Part shown: in pieces, positions 16,107-24,272 of the stretch
How positions within the stretch are numbered: the first letter of the stretch is position 1
Layout of the letters: the number at the start of each line of letters is the position of its first letter
Assembly: GCA_913055915.1 (NCBI GenBank)
Contig: CAJXKL010000017.1
Location: forward strand, 1-51,076
From: an uncultured Candidatus Nemicrothrix sp.
GTDB lineage: Bacteria > Actinomycetota > Acidimicrobiia > Acidimicrobiales > MedAcidi-G1
Direction: 5' to 3'
Length of the DNA: 51,076 nucleotides
The notes under the pieces: generated by a model
The model's database searches: none
What the model was told of the DNA's origin: nothing
Seen by the model: the letters and a program-made list of their open reading frames with translations, nothing else
Position numbers and translations under genes: made by a program

Positions 16107-17018
16107 TCACGCCTCCACGTCACTGTCGAGTTCGAACAGGGCATCCACGAACTCAACGGGGTCGAACTCGATGAGGTCGTCGGGTCCCTCCCCGACACCG
16201 ACCATCTTGACCGGGATGCCCAACTCCTCCTGAACTGCAACGACGATTCCGCCGCGGGCGGATCCATCCAGTTTGGTGAGCACCACACCGGTGACATCGG
16301 CTGCCTGGGTGAACCGTCGGGCCTGAATGAGGCCGTTCTGTCCGGTTGTGGAATCAATCACCAGCAGGGTCTCGGTGACCGTGCCAGCTCCCTTTTCGGC
16401 CACCCTCCTGACCTTGCTCAGCTCATCCATCAGGTTTCCCCTGGTGTGGACTCGCCCGGCCGTGTCGGCCAGCACGAGGTCGGCTCCGACAGCGGCGGCG
16501 TGCTCCACGGCGTCGAAGATGACGGAGCTGGGATCAGCGCCCTCGGCGCCTCTGACAACCGGTGCTCCCACCTTGTCGCCCCACAGGGCCAACTGGTCGA
16601 CTGCAGCGGCCCGGAAGGTGTCTCCGGCGGCAAGCACGACGCTTGTCCCCGCCTGGACCTCCATGTGGGCCAGCTTGCCGACGGTGGTCGTCTTGCCGAC
16701 CCCGTTTACGCCGACGAACAACCAGACAGCCGGATGTCCACCACGGGCCAGGCTCCGATCAACTGCACCCAGGCGTTCGACGAACTCCGCCCTCAGAAGG
16801 TCGAGCACGATGGCGGATTCGTCGACCGCCTCGGCGTCGGCCCGCTGACGAACAGCGGTGAGGACGTCGGCCGTTGTAGACACGCCCAGGTCAGCGAGGA
16901 TGAGAGCCTCCTCGAGGGCATTCCAGGTTGAGGCATCGACCGTGGACGCGGACCTGACACCCAGGACCTGTGCGGAAATGGCGTTGCGGGCTCGACCCAG
17001 TCTGGAGCGGAGGCTCAT
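16107..17018 (-). CDS. ftsY: SRP receptor FtsY
   Basis: 303 aa comprising only the NG domains: GVNGVGKTTTVGKLA (G1), DTFRAAAVDQL, DTAGRVHTRGNLMDEL (G3) and TKLDGSARGG (G4). The acidic A domain of E. coli FtsY and the N-terminal TM of mycobacterial FtsY are absent, so membrane binding would rely on the N-terminal amphipathic helix (MSLRSRLGRARNAIS). It is followed by ffh after 1 nt, which couples receptor and SRP synthesis. Confidence 0.96.
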   Translation of the reverse strand: MSLRSRLGRARNAISAQVLGVRSASTVDASTWNALEEALILADLGVSTTADVLTAVRQRADAEAVDESAIVLDLLRAEFVERLGAVDRSLARGGHPAVWLFVGVNGVGKTTTVGKLAHMEVQAGTSVVLAAGDTFRAAAVDQLALWGDKVGAPVVRGAEGADPSSVIFDAVEHAAAVGADLVLADTAGRVHTRGNLMDELSKVRRVAEKGAGTVTETLLVIDSTTGQNGLIQARRFTQAADVTGVVLTKLDGSARGGIVVAVQEELGIPVKMVGVGEGPDDLIEFDPVEFVDALFELDSDVEA

Positions 17019-17057
17019 GGCCGGCGCAGCCTACCGGTGCAGCCGTTTTGGTCGAAC

Positions 17058-18602
17058 CTACCCAGGGTCCTGTTCCTCGGTGGCCACATCGCTGCTGAGG
17101 AAGTCGTCGAGGGCGCCCAGTTCCACGACGGTGGAGAGCAACTCTCCCTCGCGCATGAACTTGAGCACCACCTCCATGCCCGGCAGACGCAACTGGATAT
17201 CGGCCCGTAGGGCATCCATGGCATCGATTGGCTGTCCGTCGGAGCCCACGATCAAATCGCCTGCCATCAGGCCGGCGATGCTGGCCGGCGAACTCTCGGT
17301 TACCTCCACGATCGAGGCACCCGCCCGCCCGTCGGTCAGTGACTCGCCGCGGATTCCGAGCCATGCGGTGCCCACTGGCTCCCCGGCCAGGAGTCGCTCG
17401 GCCACCAACAGGACGGTGTCGCTCGGAAGTGCGAAGCCAACGCCGATGTTGGCGGTCAGGAAGCCATCTGTCCGAATCGACGTGTTCATGCCGATCACGC
17501 GCCCCTTCCGGTCGGCGAGGGGGCCGCCGGAGTTGCCCGGGTTGATCGGAGCGTCGGTCTGGATCATCGCAACACCTGCACAGAGGGCGCTGTCGTCGCC
17601 TCCGATCTGGCAGCCGTAGGACGGCACCACCCGGCCGAGGGCACTCACGATGCCGGCGGTGACAGTCCGGTTCAGGTCGAAGGGACTTCCGACGGCGACG
17701 GCCGTCTGGCCGACCCTGAGGTCGTCGCTGGAGCCGAACACGGCGGGCCTGATGCTGTCATCGGTCTCGGAGAGCAGCACGACGGCGACGTCTCGGCGAA
17801 TGTCGGCTCCGAGCACTGTCGCATCTACGCGCCTCCCGCTGGGAAGGGTCACGATGACATCGATCGCCTCACCCACCACATGGGCATTGGTGACCACGTG
17901 TCCGAGGTCGTCGAGCGCAATGCCCGACCCCTGGCCCACGTCGGGTTCGGTTACGAGGACCACCGACGGGGTCAGCGCCTCGGCAACTGCCACGACCGGT
18001 TCCGGGCCACCGTCCCTGACGCGTGCGTCGGTGAACAGGCGATCGACGAGGGACTCGGTGTCGGCGGCCGACATGCCGGCCGACTCTGCGATGAGGACCT
18101 CCACGAGCGTCTGGACCTCGTCGGGGGAAAGGCCCGCGAACTGACTCGCCGACTGGGACACCATGGCATCGACCAGAACAGCGACCTCCGCCCTGCTCAT
18201 GGCTCCGGACTCTTCAATAAGGCGATCGACCAGGTCCCGGATCTCGCCGGGGGTCAGGGCCTGTGATCTCGCCACGAGTTCGTCTACCAGCGCCGCCACG
18301 ACCGTCTCGGTCCCCGAACCGTCTCCGCCCCTGGAGACCTGGACGGCCAACACCCCGGATCCGGGGCCACGAACTATCCAGCCTGTGAGAATCCCGCCGA
18401 CAAACAGGGTCGCTACCAGCACCACCACCCCAAGCGCCCGACCCAGGATCGATGCCTTCCGCGACCCGGCTGCCTGATCCTCGACCGAACCTGTTTCCTC
18501 GATCAGATCCGTCTTGTCGACCAGGGCCACGCCATCAACAGGGTCTGGGTCCTGTTCAGGCACCACCGGTTCCTGCTCGCCCGTCCCGCTCTCGTCTTCC
18601 AC
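17058..18602 (-). CDS. Membrane-anchored HtrA/DegP-type serine protease (PepD-like) with helical repeat stalk
   Basis: 514 aa. An acidic cytosolic N-terminus (1-50) precedes one TM anchor (about 55-78). A helical segment (100-192) with LVD/LVE motifs at 105, 124, 143, 166 and 185 forms a roughly 19-residue repeat. A trypsin-like domain follows with His241 (TNAHVV), Asp271 (DVAVV) and Ser358 (NPGNSGGP), and then a PDZ domain (about 413-490). It should act outside the cytoplasmic membrane in protein quality control. It lies downstream of a response regulator and kinase, an arrangement like mycobacterial mprA-mprB-pepD. The GTG start at 18602 is plausible. Protease assignment is firm; the ortholog name is inference. 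Confidence 0.92.
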   Translation of the reverse strand: MEDESGTGEQEPVVPEQDPDPVDGVALVDKTDLIEETGSVEDQAAGSRKASILGRALGVVVLVATLFVGGILTGWIVRGPGSGVLAVQVSRGGDGSGTETVVAALVDELVARSQALTPGEIRDLVDRLIEESGAMSRAEVAVLVDAMVSQSASQFAGLSPDEVQTLVEVLIAESAGMSAADTESLVDRLFTDARVRDGGPEPVVAVAEALTPSVVLVTEPDVGQGSGIALDDLGHVVTNAHVVGEAIDVIVTLPSGRRVDATVLGADIRRDVAVVLLSETDDSIRPAVFGSSDDLRVGQTAVAVGSPFDLNRTVTAGIVSALGRVVPSYGCQIGGDDSALCAGVAMIQTDAPINPGNSGGPLADRKGRVIGMNTSIRTDGFLTANIGVGFALPSDTVLLVAERLLAGEPVGTAWLGIRGESLTDGRAGASIVEVTESSPASIAGLMAGDLIVGSDGQPIDAMDALRADIQLRLPGMEVVLKFMREGELLSTVVELGALDDFLSSDVATEEQDPG

Positions 18603-18673
18603 ACCCAGAACCTAGGCCGCTAGTTGAAGAACCACTACGCGGGTGGAGTATCCCAGGCCCCACGAGCCTTCCC

Positions 18674-18692
18674 CCACACAGCCATCCACACA
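18674..18692 (-). promoter_or_regulatory. 7-bp direct repeat upstream of the HtrA gene
   Basis: CCACACA occurs twice, 12 bp start to start (18674-18680, 18686-18692), in the 105-nt gap between the kinase and protease genes. On the minus strand this reads TGTGTGG twice, about 40 nt upstream of a GATACT box. Spaced direct repeats are typical OmpR-family binding sites, so the adjacent regulator is a candidate. Weak evidence. Confidence 0.3.
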
Positions 18693-18707
18693 ACCGACGT
18701 CCGGGTG

Positions 18708-19922
18708 TCAGGAGTCCACGAACCTCGGCAGCCAGATCGTGAAGGTCGAACCAACGCCAACCGTTGAGCGCAGGGTCACCTGACCCCCATGTGCCTCGGC
18801 GATCTGCCTAACGATCGCCAAGCCTAGGCCTGAACGCCCGGCCTCCCTGGCCGAGGCCCTGTCACCGCGCCAGAACCGCTGGAACACCCGCTCCTGATCC
18901 TCGGGGCTCAACCCGGGACCGTCGTCAAGCACCGACATCCAGACCATTTCGGAATCCTGACCGGCTGTTACCCGTACCCTTCCGCCCGGGTCCGACACGC
19001 GTATTGCGTTGCTGAGGAGGTTTGCAAGGACCCGCCGAAGCGCCACCGGGTCACCGACCACAAGCAGTTCGTGGGCGACCTCATGTTGAAGTGCGACCCC
19101 ATCGGCCGAGGCCGCGGCTCCGAAGTCCTCGATCGTCTCGACAACGACCGTCGAAGCGTCGATTGGTTCCCGCCTGGAGTCGGTCCGTTCGTGGTGGGCG
19201 TAGAGGAGGAGATCGTCGACGAGGGCCGACATCCGTGCGGCCGCCCTGCCGGCCACCTCGCCTGCTGCACGAAAGTCATCGGTGTCGGCATCGGGATCAG
19301 CCATGACCACGTCGAGGTTTGCCCGGAGGACCGCCAGCGGATTGCGGAGCTCGTGTGAGGCCTCCTGGACGAACCGCCGCTGGCTTTCGAAAGCGACATC
19401 CAGGCGACCGAGCATCTCGTCGAAGGTGTCGGCCATGTCGCGTAATTCGTCATCGGGACCGCCGAGTTCTATACGGCGTGACAGGTCGGTAGCCGAGATC
19501 TCCCTAGCCACTGACGAGATCCTTCCGATCGGCCTCAGCACCAGCCCCGCCACGTACCACCCGACAGCGAGGCTTCCGAGGAAGAGGGCGGCCACGGCAG
19601 TCACGGAATAGGTCCGGAGGCGATCCAGGGCACGCCGGTTGACCTCCTCTTCGAATGCCGCAAGCCGCCCACCAACAGGCCGACTATCGCCTCCCGGATC
19701 AGCGGAGGCCGGCTCCGCATCGACGATCATGTCGCTGTACCTGGCATCTCTTGACACCGGTTCATCGGACAGGGTCCGTGAAAGGCTCAGGTAGATGCTT
19801 CCGACCACGATCGCCGCCAGGCCAAACAGCAGGATCGAATAGAGAAGGGCAAGACGGGTCCGGATGCTTCCCAACCGGTGCGACTTGCGGGTGTTGAGGC
19901 CGGAACCCGCGACCGGTTTCAC
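18708..19922 (-). CDS. Two-component sensor histidine kinase (HAMP, HisKA, HATPase; MprB-like)
   Basis: 404 aa: TM1 (about 24-46), a roughly 60-residue extracytoplasmic loop, TM2 (about 106-128), HAMP (129-180), and the dimerisation/phosphoacceptor helix with His190 (EASHELRNPLAVLR). The ATPase domain has the N-box RVLANLLSNAIRVSD, the D-box DDGPGL and the G-box GRSGLGLAIVRQIAEAHGG. Its GTG start overlaps the regulator's stop (GTGA), so the pair is coupled. The short sensor loop with no recognisable domain suggests sensing of envelope or membrane state. The HtrA gene follows on the same strand. Confidence 0.94.
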   Translation of the reverse strand: MKPVAGSGLNTRKSHRLGSIRTRLALLYSILLFGLAAIVVGSIYLSLSRTLSDEPVSRDARYSDMIVDAEPASADPGGDSRPVGGRLAAFEEEVNRRALDRLRTYSVTAVAALFLGSLAVGWYVAGLVLRPIGRISSVAREISATDLSRRIELGGPDDELRDMADTFDEMLGRLDVAFESQRRFVQEASHELRNPLAVLRANLDVVMADPDADTDDFRAAGEVAGRAAARMSALVDDLLLYAHHERTDSRREPIDASTVVVETIEDFGAAASADGVALQHEVAHELLVVGDPVALRRVLANLLSNAIRVSDPGGRVRVTAGQDSEMVWMSVLDDGPGLSPEDQERVFQRFWRGDRASAREAGRSGLGLAIVRQIAEAHGGQVTLRSTVGVGSTFTIWLPRFVDS

Positions 19923-20611
19923 GAGCCTGCTCCGCCCTCGACCAGCCGGTATCCGCTACCGACGATCGTTTCGATCAGGCTGGACTCGCCCTCGACCGAG
20001 AGCTTGCGTCGGAGTGTCCCCACGGTAACCCTGACGGTGTTGGTGAAGGGGTCTGCATGCTCATCCCAGACATGGTCGAGGAGGTCCTCCTGAGACACGA
20101 CCTCGCCGGGGCGCGACATGAAGTAGCGGAGCAGTGTGAACTCCTTTGCCGTCAGGTCCAGCTGGCGGTCAGCGCGTTTCACCCCGTGGGTGGCCGTATC
20201 CAGACGAAGGGCGCCGACCTCGAGAACTGCTCCCGTCCGGCCAGGGTCGCGACGCAGGAGGGAGCGAACCCTCGCAGCCAGCTCGTCGAATGCGAACGGC
20301 TTCACCAGGTAGTCGTCGGCACCTACGTCGAGGCCGCGAATGCGCTCCTCGACGGTGTCTCTGGCCGTCAACATCAAGATCCTGGGTGCAACACCCTCGG
20401 GTGGGTTCTGGCGGAGCGAGCGGCAGACCTCGAAGCCGTCGAGGCCGGGCATTGTGATGTCGAGACAGATCAGGTCGTACGGGGTCCACGTGGCCTTTGC
20501 GAGGGCCTCATCGCCGTCCAGGGCCGTGTCGACTGCGTATCCGTTGCGGCGCAGGCCGCGGGCGATGGCGTCGACCAGGTCGGCCTCGTCGTCGACGAGC
20601 AGAATGCGCAC
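19919..20611 (-). CDS. OmpR/PhoB-family response regulator (MprA-like)
   Basis: 230 aa with a receiver domain (phosphoacceptor Asp51 in LICLDITMPGLDG, acidic pocket DDE at 7-9, Lys in YLVKPFAFDEL). A winged-helix domain follows (about 130-225: LDLTAKEFTLLRYFMSRPGEVVSQEDLLDHVWD, ending GSGYRLVE). It is the first gene of the regulator-kinase pair and lies 62 nt past smc, so it may also be read through from smc. Confidence 0.95.
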   Translation of the reverse strand: MRILLVDDEADLVDAIARGLRRNGYAVDTALDGDEALAKATWTPYDLICLDITMPGLDGFEVCRSLRQNPPEGVAPRILMLTARDTVEERIRGLDVGADDYLVKPFAFDELAARVRSLLRRDPGRTGAVLEVGALRLDTATHGVKRADRQLDLTAKEFTLLRYFMSRPGEVVSQEDLLDHVWDEHADPFTNTVRVTVGTLRRKLSVEGESSLIETIVGSGYRLVEGGAGS

Positions 20612-20673
20612 GACATGACGGTACCCCGACGGGCGCAGTGGGCCCGGTCAGGCGGCGGTAGCCGGTGTTGTCC

Positions 20674-23600
20674 TTAGCCGGCAACGGTGGCGCCGGTGCG
20701 GTTCAGCACACGGCTGGCGGCGATGCGCTCGCTCACGACCTTTGATGATCCACCCGGGGCCATGGAGACCCCGTAGAGGCAGTCGGCGGCCTCCATGGTG
20801 CGCTTCTGGTGGCTGACGATGAGCAGTTGGGCATCGTCGCGAAAGCAGTCGACAAGCCCCAGGAAGCGGTGCAGGTTCACATCGTCGAGGGCGGCCTCCA
20901 CCTCGTCCATCACGTAGAACGGGGATGGCCGGCTGCGGAACACGGCGAAGAGGAACGCCAGGGCGGTGAGCGACCTCTCGCCGCCGGAGAGGAGCGAGAG
21001 TTTCTTGACGTTCTTGCCCGATGGGCGTGCCTCGATCTCGAGGCCAGTTTCGAGGAGGTTGTCGGGGTTTATCAGCCGCAGACGTCCCTGGCCACCCGGG
21101 AAGAGCTGATCGAACAGCTCCGTGAAGTGGGTTGAGACCTCAGCGAAGGCCGCCCCGAAGACGCTGACGATCTCCTCGTCGACCGACCGGATCACCTTGC
21201 GGAGTTCCTTGCGGGTAGCTCTGATGTCGTCGAGCTGCTCCTGGAGGAAGCTCCGACGTTCCTCGAGAGAGTCGAACTCATCGAGGGCCAGGGGGTTGAT
21301 TGGCCCCATGAGCTTCAGCTCACGTTCCAACTCGACGATCCTGGCCCCGGCACCCACGCCCTCGGGCAGTTCGGGGCAGGGCGAGTCCAGGACGGAGTCG
21401 GGTTCCATGTCGAACTCGGACCTGATGGCGGCTGTCAGGTTCTCGAGGCGGAGGCGTGTCTCTGCCCTCTCGATCTCGAGCCTCGAGAGGTTCTCACGGG
21501 CTGATCGCAGCGCTGTCTCTGCGGCAGAACGGTCCTTCCGAAGCTCATCCAGGCGGGCGGCGATGCTCCGGACCCTCTCGGACTGCAGGCGCCGGTGCTC
21601 ACGCAGAGACTCGAGGCGCTTGTCAGCCGTTGCCATACGTACGTCGACAGCTCCTATCAACCCGTTGGTGGCGGCCTCACGGCGGTCCAGGTCGTCGCGG
21701 CGGCCGGCTGCCTCGACCCTCTCGTCGGCGAGGCGTTCGAGCCGGGTGCCAAGCTCGGAGATCCTTGAGCGGGCCATTGCGGACCGCCCGGTCACGTCGG
21801 CAGTCCGGACCTCGTGTTCGGTTCGTCGGGCACCGACCTCGGCAGCACGTTCCTCGAGTTCGCCGCGCAGGGAGGCCATCCGTCGGCCGGCCTCAACGGA
21901 GGCTTCCTCGGCCTCTTCGAGGTCTGGCAGGCGTGTCTCGAGGTCGGCGACGCGTGCGGTCTCATCGGCGAGCCGCTGATCTAGTTCGCCGATTCGGCTG
22001 CGCAGGGCTCCGGTCTCGGCACCCAGGTTTCGCTGCTCGGCCCGAATCCGTAGCAGCGACTCTGTGGCGGTGGCGAACCTGTCGTCGTGCTCGTCGAGTT
22101 CGCGTGAGCGACGTGCCACCTCGTCGTCGACGCCGGCGGCAACCTGTTCGGCGCTGTCGAATGCGACCGCTGCCTGTGATTGTGCCAGCTCAGCAGAGAC
22201 CAGTCGGGACTCGGCCTCTACCAGGGCTGCCCCGGTGGCGCCTCCACCGCTGGTGCCGACACGCCAGCCTGACGGGCTGAAGCGGTCTCCGTCTGTTGTG
22301 ACGACGACGGCCTCTGGGTGGTCCAGCGCAGCATCGATGGCTGCACCGGTGCCGCCGGACACGATTACCGCATGTCCGAGGAGGCTGTCGAGCAGGCTCT
22401 CGACGCCGGGTTCGCGGGCGTGGACATGGGGGCGCACGGGTTCTCCGAACCCGGGAGTAGGACACCCCTCGGAGTGGGTATGGAGCGAGAGCACGGCTGC
22501 GGAGAACCGTCCCGCCCTGAGGGCATCGAGAGCCTCACGTGCCCGTTGGACACCGTCGACGACCACGGCGTCGAGGGCCTCACCCGCCGCGGCCTCAAAG
22601 GCAGCCTCGTAGCCCTCGTCAACCTGGACCAGGTCGAGCAGGGTTCCGAGCACCCCGTCGACCTCGGACAGGTGGGCGGCACCAGCTCGGCACCGGGCCT
22701 CGTCGAGAGCCAGGGCAAGGGCCTCGACGCGGGCCCTCGTGGTTCGAAGGTCGGCCTCGGCGGTCACTACCCGCTCCCATGCGGCGTTTCGGTCTCGGGA
22801 TGCGTCACCTGCCCGCCGCTCAAGCTCGGCCATCGCATCGACCAGCGGTTCCTCAGAGGTGGTGCCTGCCGAGAGGTCGGTGCGCAGCCTCTCGGACTCG
22901 GCGTTCAGGCCCTCCTCTGATTCGACGGCGGCTCTGAGTCGGATGTCGAAGCGCTCACGCTCGGCGACCGTGTGCCCCAGGGCGGCCCGTAGTACCCCCA
23001 GCTCTCCCCTCACCTCGGCAGCGTGGCCTCCGAGTGCAGGGATTCCATCGGCCCAGTCGATCTCGAAGGCGACCCGGTCGGCTGCGAGCTCTGTCTCGGC
23101 GACCGCCAGTTGTTCGGCCGCGGGGGCCAGTGCCTCGGCTTCGAGGTCGAGGGCCTCGAGCTCGACCTCGGCACGGGCCAACTCGGCTTCGAAGCTCACC
23201 ACGATCTGCCGTGACGCGAACAGGCCACGATCTCGCTCGATGCCACGCAACCTCTCGGTAAGAAGGGCCCGCATGCCGCGTCCGCGCTCGCGTAGTGCCT
23301 CATAGCGGGCCAGGCGGTCGCCCAAGTCGTCTCCGCCGCGGGATGCAAGGTCGGTCTCGGCAACGACAACCTCGGCGTCGAGACGGCTCAGCGAGGCCGC
23401 CTGTCGGGCCTCGTCGGCGGCCAGGTCGGCCCTGCGGCCAGCCTCGTCACGTGCCTGTCGCCTCAGGCCGGCGAGTTCCTGTCCGAAGCGGTGGAGCCGC
23501 AGTGCCGTGAGCTCGCCGAGGAGGTCGCCGTGACGCCGGGCAGCATCGGCCTGCCTCTCGAGGGGGCGCAGCTGGCGCCGGACCTCGCGCATCAGGTCAC

Positions 23601-24174
23601 CGAGGCGGTCCACATTGGCTTCGGTTGAGCGGAGGCGACGCTCGGCTTTCTCCTTGCGCTTGCGGTACTTGAGGATGCCGGCGGCGTCCTCGATGATCGC
23701 CCTACGGTCCTCGGGGTGGGCGTTCAGGACTGCGTCGATCTGACCCTGAGAGATGAGGACGTGCTGCTGGCGTCCGACACCGACGTCGGAGAGCATCTCC
23801 TGGATGTCGAGCAGCCGGCAGGGGGCGCCGTTGATCGCGTAGTCGCTGTCGCCGCTTCGGAACAGGGTGCGGCTGATTGTGACCTCGGAGAACTCGACCG
23901 GCAGCAGGCCGGAACCGTTGTCGATTGTCAGTGACACTTCGGCACGGCCCAGAGCCGCCCTGGTGGAGGTGCCGGCGAAGATGACGTCATCCATCTTCTG
24001 GGATCTGACGGCGCTGGGAGCCTGGGCACCCAGCACCCACGCGATGGCGTCGACGACGTTTGACTTTCCGCTGCCGTTGGGGCCAACAACGACCGTGACA
24101 CCGGGCTCCATGTCGAGCATGACCGAGTCGGCAAACGACTTGAAACCCTTGATGGTGAGGCTCTTCAGGAACAC
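20674..24174 (-). CDS. smc: Chromosome segregation protein SMC
   Basis: 1166 aa, normal length. Walker A GPNGSGKSNVVDAIAWVLGAQ begins at about residue 31. Two long coiled coils flank a hinge (about 500-620). The C-terminal head has the signature LSGGERSLTALAFLFAVF and Walker B FYVMDEVEAALDD. The GTG start (MFLKSLTIKGFKSFADS) is the conserved N-terminus. It is the ATPase of the Smc-ScpAB condensin; scpAB are not in the window. It follows rnc and the MutM-like gene, as in mycobacteria. Confidence 0.97.
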   Translation of the reverse strand: MFLKSLTIKGFKSFADSVMLDMEPGVTVVVGPNGSGKSNVVDAIAWVLGAQAPSAVRSQKMDDVIFAGTSTRAALGRAEVSLTIDNGSGLLPVEFSEVTISRTLFRSGDSDYAINGAPCRLLDIQEMLSDVGVGRQQHVLISQGQIDAVLNAHPEDRRAIIEDAAGILKYRKRKEKAERRLRSTEANVDRLGDLMREVRRQLRPLERQADAARRHGDLLGELTALRLHRFGQELAGLRRQARDEAGRRADLAADEARQAASLSRLDAEVVVAETDLASRGGDDLGDRLARYEALRERGRGMRALLTERLRGIERDRGLFASRQIVVSFEAELARAEVELEALDLEAEALAPAAEQLAVAETELAADRVAFEIDWADGIPALGGHAAEVRGELGVLRAALGHTVAERERFDIRLRAAVESEEGLNAESERLRTDLSAGTTSEEPLVDAMAELERRAGDASRDRNAAWERVVTAEADLRTTRARVEALALALDEARCRAGAAHLSEVDGVLGTLLDLVQVDEGYEAAFEAAAGEALDAVVVDGVQRAREALDALRAGRFSAAVLSLHTHSEGCPTPGFGEPVRPHVHAREPGVESLLDSLLGHAVIVSGGTGAAIDAALDHPEAVVVTTDGDRFSPSGWRVGTSGGGATGAALVEAESRLVSAELAQSQAAVAFDSAEQVAAGVDDEVARRSRELDEHDDRFATATESLLRIRAEQRNLGAETGALRSRIGELDQRLADETARVADLETRLPDLEEAEEASVEAGRRMASLRGELEERAAEVGARRTEHEVRTADVTGRSAMARSRISELGTRLERLADERVEAAGRRDDLDRREAATNGLIGAVDVRMATADKRLESLREHRRLQSERVRSIAARLDELRKDRSAAETALRSARENLSRLEIERAETRLRLENLTAAIRSEFDMEPDSVLDSPCPELPEGVGAGARIVELERELKLMGPINPLALDEFDSLEERRSFLQEQLDDIRATRKELRKVIRSVDEEIVSVFGAAFAEVSTHFTELFDQLFPGGQGRLRLINPDNLLETGLEIEARPSGKNVKKLSLLSGGERSLTALAFLFAVFRSRPSPFYVMDEVEAALDDVNLHRFLGLVDCFRDDAQLLIVSHQKRTMEAADCLYGVSMAPGGSSKVVSERIAASRVLNRTGATVAG

Positions 24175-24198
24175 CGTCGAGACCCTACAGCGCCTGAA

Positions 24199-24212
24199 TC
24201 ACACCGGTGTCA
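24199..24212. promoter_or_regulatory. Palindrome ACACCGGTGT upstream of smc
   Basis: A perfect 10-bp palindrome (24201-24210), flanked as TCACACCGGTGTCA, lies about 30 nt before the smc start. Its core matches the paired CACCGGTG sites at 38960-38992. It is candidate operator DNA; GC-rich palindromes arise by chance fairly often here. Confidence 0.3.
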
Positions 24213-24233
24213 TTTCCCATCCGACCACATTAG

Positions 24234-24260
24234 GCGCGCCCGGGGGCGCTGGAGGCGCGC
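24234..24260. terminator. GC-rich hairpin between the MutM-like gene and smc
   Basis: Seven-bp arms GCGCGCC and GGCGCGC around a 13-nt loop, 14 nt past the MutM-like stop, in the 98-nt gap. There is no T-tract. It may be a partial terminator or processing site, or neither. Confidence 0.35.
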
Positions 24261-24272
24261 TCTCCGCGGAGT

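Noticed and set aside
15717..16931. 404-codon plus-strand frame over ffh and ftsY
   Set aside because: It crosses two well-defined GTPase genes on the other strand and has no recognisable domain.
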